DNA of 64,000 bases from Mactra quadrangularis (Eukaryota; Mollusca; Bivalvia; Venerida; Mactridae): the NCBI GenBank assembly GCA_025267735.1, contig CM046298.1, positions 26,109,866 through 26,173,865 of the forward strand, given 5' to 3'. Position numbers and translations under genes: made by a program. The notes under the pieces are model-generated. The model worked only from the letters and a program-made list of their open reading frames with translations, was not told the DNA's origin and ran no database searches. Numbering within the stretch: the first letter of the stretch is position 1; every line of letters starts with the position of its first letter. This document shows positions 59,861-64,000 of this stretch, one piece after another.

Positions 59861-60136
59861 GCAATAGAAACCATTTCAATGAATAAATCAAGCTAAACCA
59901 AACATGTTTTAGAAACCGTATTAACACATGAAATCAGTTATATAAGCAGACATGTCAACACGTGAAATCTAACAGGAAATGGAAAGCTTATCATAAAATG
60001 GAATCAATTTTACAAAAAAACACCATGTCAGCTTTGTTTAAAAAAATTAACAATACACATGTGAAAGTTCAACATTGTCAAGATACTGAAATGCCTGGAT
60101 TTTATAAATTCAGGAACTTTTACCTAAATATGGAAC

Positions 60137-60160
60137 TCTCTCTCTCTCTCTCTCTCTCTA
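60137..60160. repeat. CT dinucleotide microsatellite
   Basis: About 12 CT units on the plus strand. Confidence 0.9.
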
Positions 60161-60229
60161 AAAATTAACTTAAAATTACCAAACTTCTGAACCAGCATAA
60201 ATATGCACAGCTAACATATTAGAACCTGA

Positions 60230-61270
60230 TAATCATAGAAAACCTTATAAATACCATGTCAACACATGAAATCAATCGTATCAGAAATTTTATCAACACA
60301 TGAAATCAAACAGCCATTAAAAAACATATCAACACATGAAATCAAACAACTATTGCAAACCATATTAACTCATGAAATCAAACAACCATAAAAACCATAT
60401 ATCAACACATGAAATCAAACAATCATTATATATCATATGAACACATGAAATCAAACAACCATTACAGACCATATTAACACATTAAATGAAAAATCATCAG
60501 AAACCATACCAACACATGAAATCAAACAATCATCAGAAACCATATTAACACTATGAATCAAATAACTATTGCAAACCATATTAACACATGAAATCAAACA
60601 ACCATAAGAAACCATATGTCAACACATGAAATCAAACAACCATTACATATCATATGAACACATGAAATCAAACAACCATAAGAAACCATATTAACACTTG
60701 AAATCAAACAATCATTAGAAATCATATGAACACATGAAATCAAACAATCATTAGAAACCACATTAATACATGAAATCAAACAAACATTAGAACTCATATG
60801 AACACATAAAATCAAACAACCATAAGAAACCATATTAACACATGAAATCAAACAACCATAAGAAACCATATGTCAACACATGAAATCAAACAATCATTAG
60901 AAATCATATGAACACATGAAATCAAACAACCATAAGAAACCATATTAACACTTGAAATCAAACAATCATTAGAAATCATATGAACACATGAAATCAAACA
61001 ATCATTAGAAACCACATTAATACATGAAATCAAACAATCATTAGAAATAATATGAACACATGAAATCAAACAACCATAAGAAACCATATTAACACATGAA
61101 ATCAAACAATCATTAGAAATCATATGAACACATGAAATCAAACAATCATTAGAAATCATATGAACACATGAAATCAATCAACCATTAGAAACCATATTAA
61201 CACATGAAATCAAACGTAGCAGGAGCCATATCTAATCATGAAATTAAACAACCATTGGAGATCATATGGA
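60230..61270. repeat. Minisatellite of about 36-bp period
   Basis: About 28 units of the type ACACATGAAATCAAACAA followed by CCATAAGAAACCATATTA. Degenerate outliers reach back to about 59900 and forward to about 61350. Because the unit length divides by three, minus-strand frames stay open and give a 12-residue repeat (SCVHMISNDCLI-like). I treat these as spurious, not as genes. Confidence 0.92.
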
Positions 61271-61359
61271 CACATGAAGTAAATCATATCAAAAACTATA
61301 CACATGCAAAAAATAAGAAATTTTAGAAAACATATTCACACATAAAATCAATAATTTAT

Positions 61360-63130
61360 CTGAGACCATACACGGAATTCAAAAAATTAAGGCGCATTCA
61401 GTACTAATTTAGCCAATTCAAACTTAAAAGTGAAGAAACAAGTTAAAAATCGATTGACCAGTGCAAAACATCTCTAATTTCATGAAAATGTAGAAGGAGG
61501 TGCTAGTTTTGTACTGACCCGTCGAAATAATATTATTTCAGTACCCAGCTTTAAAAATAAAATTACAAACCATTCTTGAGAAGTAAAGAAACACTTTTTA
61601 TGAATATTTATAAAGAACACGATTCCATAGGTTTTAAACTGAAAATACTCATTTATATTTTAAGAGACAAGCGAGTATTACTAAATTATTAACTAATACA
61701 AGACATTCAGATGTTAGCACTATAGGGAGTATTGTACGAGTCATATTAACTTAAGTAATATCGAAGTGTTTCAATATTAAGCAGAAAAAAGTATACTTCT
61801 GTAAAATTCTCTATATCTTTATTCTATGGCTCAATGGTTATTACTTGATATGCCGTACCTTACGTTAGGGTTTATGCGACAAAATGACCGAATACACGTC
61901 TGTTATAATTATGGTTAATTTACAAAATGTATATTTGCACTAGCTTTTGGAACTCATGTAGTTTAAGATAGTTATTCAAGCGCCGTAAGGTGGGACGAAC
62001 ACGAGAGTTATGAACGTTGTTTTGAATCTGGACTTCACCTAATTATAACTTTGGAGTAAGAACTTGATAAAATATGTTGGTAAACAAATACGATTACGGA
62101 CTATTACTAAACGTCATACATGTATACAAACTTGTATTGATATAAACTATATGTATATCCTTAGAACTAATGCTGGTGTTCGTTACACAATAAGACGTGA
62201 TTCCCACAAAAGTGTGGCAACGTACCAAATGTAGCATAACGCTACGCCACAGTTACACTTGCTTCTAAACGCAAAATTCTAAATCATAAACATTACTAAA
62301 CGAAATATGCAATAACCACATCTGAGAACGCAGTAAGTTCAACAAAAAAAACTACTATTCAAATAAAGTTAAGTTTCGCATAAAAAGGCCGTTCGAGTTT
62401 ATGTAATTCACAATTTCAAGTTTATAAACATTTTCAATATTTTTCAAAGTCAAACGTTACAAACGGTAAATTAAGTCTAAAGGTAGACTTATTATTAAGA
62501 TAATTACATAGTTGTGATAATTGTGTTATTATTTGAAATGCTCTGTGTAATTTAACACTGCGATAGTTGTACACGATGGACCAGCCTCAATGAAACAGCA
62601 GGCATGCATATTACATTTCAAGCATTAGAACAATATTCCAGTAAACATGATACATGATAAACACAACTTACCTTTGATACATATTTTATCCTTTTTTATA
62701 TAAAAAATAAAATCCAAATTTCAATTCATCTCACAAAACTAATTCACATGAAAAAAAAATCCAACAATATTATTTCAAAAATGGTATAATTCTCACATCG
62801 TTTGATCAAACAGAGTCACGGGAATCCCGTTCATATGAATACCAATTCCAATATGTAACAATATTTCTCAGTTGACTGTCCCAGAGGGCCAGAAAATTTT
62901 CCAATACGTTTCCTACTTGGCCTTCTATGGTATCAACCGCATGCATTGAACAAGGACATAATTTACAAATAAATAAATAAATCAGAATGATGTAAATACC
63001 ACAATTTCTGAGTACCGTTTCATCGATAAACAAATATCTACAAGTCCCTTAAGTATCGTGTTTATCATTCCAATAGACCATTATATGTGAAAAGTATTGG
63101 AAAGGTCTTGGCTTACGGAGAACAAGAGTC
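61360..63130. other. Gene-free region with a possible minus-strand splice donor
   Basis: No exon can be defended. At 62672 on the minus strand, ATCAAAG|GTAAGTTG is a good donor and could close a non-coding first exon of the ankyrin gene, but nothing confirms it. Confidence 0.3.
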
Positions 63131-63171
63131 TAGTACTGGTACTAGTGAATACCAGAAAGGAATCATGTATA

Positions 63172-63490
63172 ATTAATGACGCAGTTTCATTGGTTCCGCA
63201 AGGAAACCACTGCGGAAAAATAGCTAATAAATTTATTTTGGTTTACCATTAAAAATGGCGATCCTCACGAGTGATATTTCTAAAGCAGGTGAAGAAAAAC
63301 CCAGTATGACGCCATTGTTATTGAAGAGTATTTCATTGAAATATGCGATTTCATTGGAAAAGATTGGTCTCCCCTTTTCATGCATATTTATGAAAACGAG
63401 ATTTCACCAGTTAAATTGCCCACGGTACGTATGGAGTGTTACAGAAGAAAGTACTGTGGTTGCCGACGATGGAAAGGACCGGTGAGCGAA
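63172..63490 (+). repeat. Interspersed repeat family D, copy 2
   Basis: Counterpart of 7176-7650 in the opposite orientation. The foldback GGTTCCGCAAGGAAACC lies near its left end. The 76-codon frame inside is not conserved as a whole between the copies, so I do not call a gene. Confidence 0.7.
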
Positions 63491-64000
63491 ATTTGAACTA
63501 TACACACACCGAATATACTTCTAAATAAGAGAAGTAAGGCAATTTCCTATTTGAGATACGAGTTTTGTTTAAATTGATTATAATATAGTTTGGCTCGATC
63601 ATTTAACAAGTTCATTTAAAACTATCACACATATTTTAATTTAAAAGTACAATGTATTCTAGTTCATTTGACTCCAAATGCCTATATTTTCAGCAGTCCA
63701 TACATGAAGTATATTCGTCTCTCTGGGGGCGGTATTGAGCGAGTAGAAAACAGAGATACTATGATCAAATAAGACAACAAAACAGTGAACGCTGATACAA
63801 GTCAATATGAGAATAATAGAAATACAATTAACCATACATTGGTGACGTTAGCTTATCTAATATTGATATAGTACACTGGCTAATCAAATATGAATTGTTT
63901 AAATACAATAACATGATATAATATACAGGTCATGTCATAAGTCATGCATATTTATGTACTTTAGGTATTGAACTAACCCACTCAATCGGTTATTGAGGTG

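Noticed and set aside
60594..61177. Two minus-strand ORFs with a 12-residue repeat
   Set aside because: They are products of a minisatellite whose period is a multiple of three; no other coding evidence.
1..64000. CRISPR array, operon or prokaryotic gene cluster
   Set aside because: No regularly spaced identical repeats with unique spacers and no dense coding. The tandem array at 60 kb has no spacers.

Overview
The window is AT-rich, intron-bearing, repeat-dense animal DNA. Nothing in it looks prokaryotic. The repeats suggest a mollusc, probably a bivalve: tRNA-headed SINEs with tails ending in a GGCGTTAAACCC-like block, many miniature palindromic DNA elements, and ACATGTAT-type motifs. This is an inference from repeat style; no species marker is visible. 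Almost all of the short open frames are spurious.

One host gene is well supported, on the minus strand. Its large first coding exon (32514-33882, with 5' UTR back to a splice acceptor at 34118) encodes 456 residues of an ankyrin-repeat protein with Ser-rich linkers and a basic C-terminal stretch. It ends at a strong donor. A second exon (25869-25972) lies 6.5 kb downstream; its splice phase matches, its acceptor is excellent, and it continues the Ser/Arg-rich protein. The next exon was not found, so the gene probably continues beyond the left edge.

The rest is intron, flank and transposable elements. 1-14 kb: tRNA-derived SINEs, a GGTT microsatellite grown from a SINE tail, a hAT-type miniature element with a clean 8-bp target duplication, and several foldback repeats. 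14.5-23.2 kb: two adjacent giant inverted-repeat structures. The first carries decayed copies of a transposon-type protein (nuclease-like motifs plus a CXC-like Cys-rich tail). The second contains a palindrome made from the 3' end of a Tc1-like transposase, and possibly a two-exon mini-gene. Each has been hit by a younger miniature element at a TA-type site. 23-34 kb: the ankyrin gene with Tc1-like, piggyBac-like and pogo-like miniature elements in and around its intron. 34-64 kb: sparse sequence with a Harbinger-like element, a poly(A)-ended retro-insertion with 16-bp target duplications, SINEs that share one body but carry different tRNA-like heads, a near-perfect hairpin, and a roughly 1-kb 36-bp-period satellite.

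The most unusual features are a seven-copy family of roughly 50-80-bp near-perfect palindromes (one copy sits inside a SINE), a three-copy roughly 75-bp hairpin family, and the nested inverted repeats at 14.5-23.2 kb.
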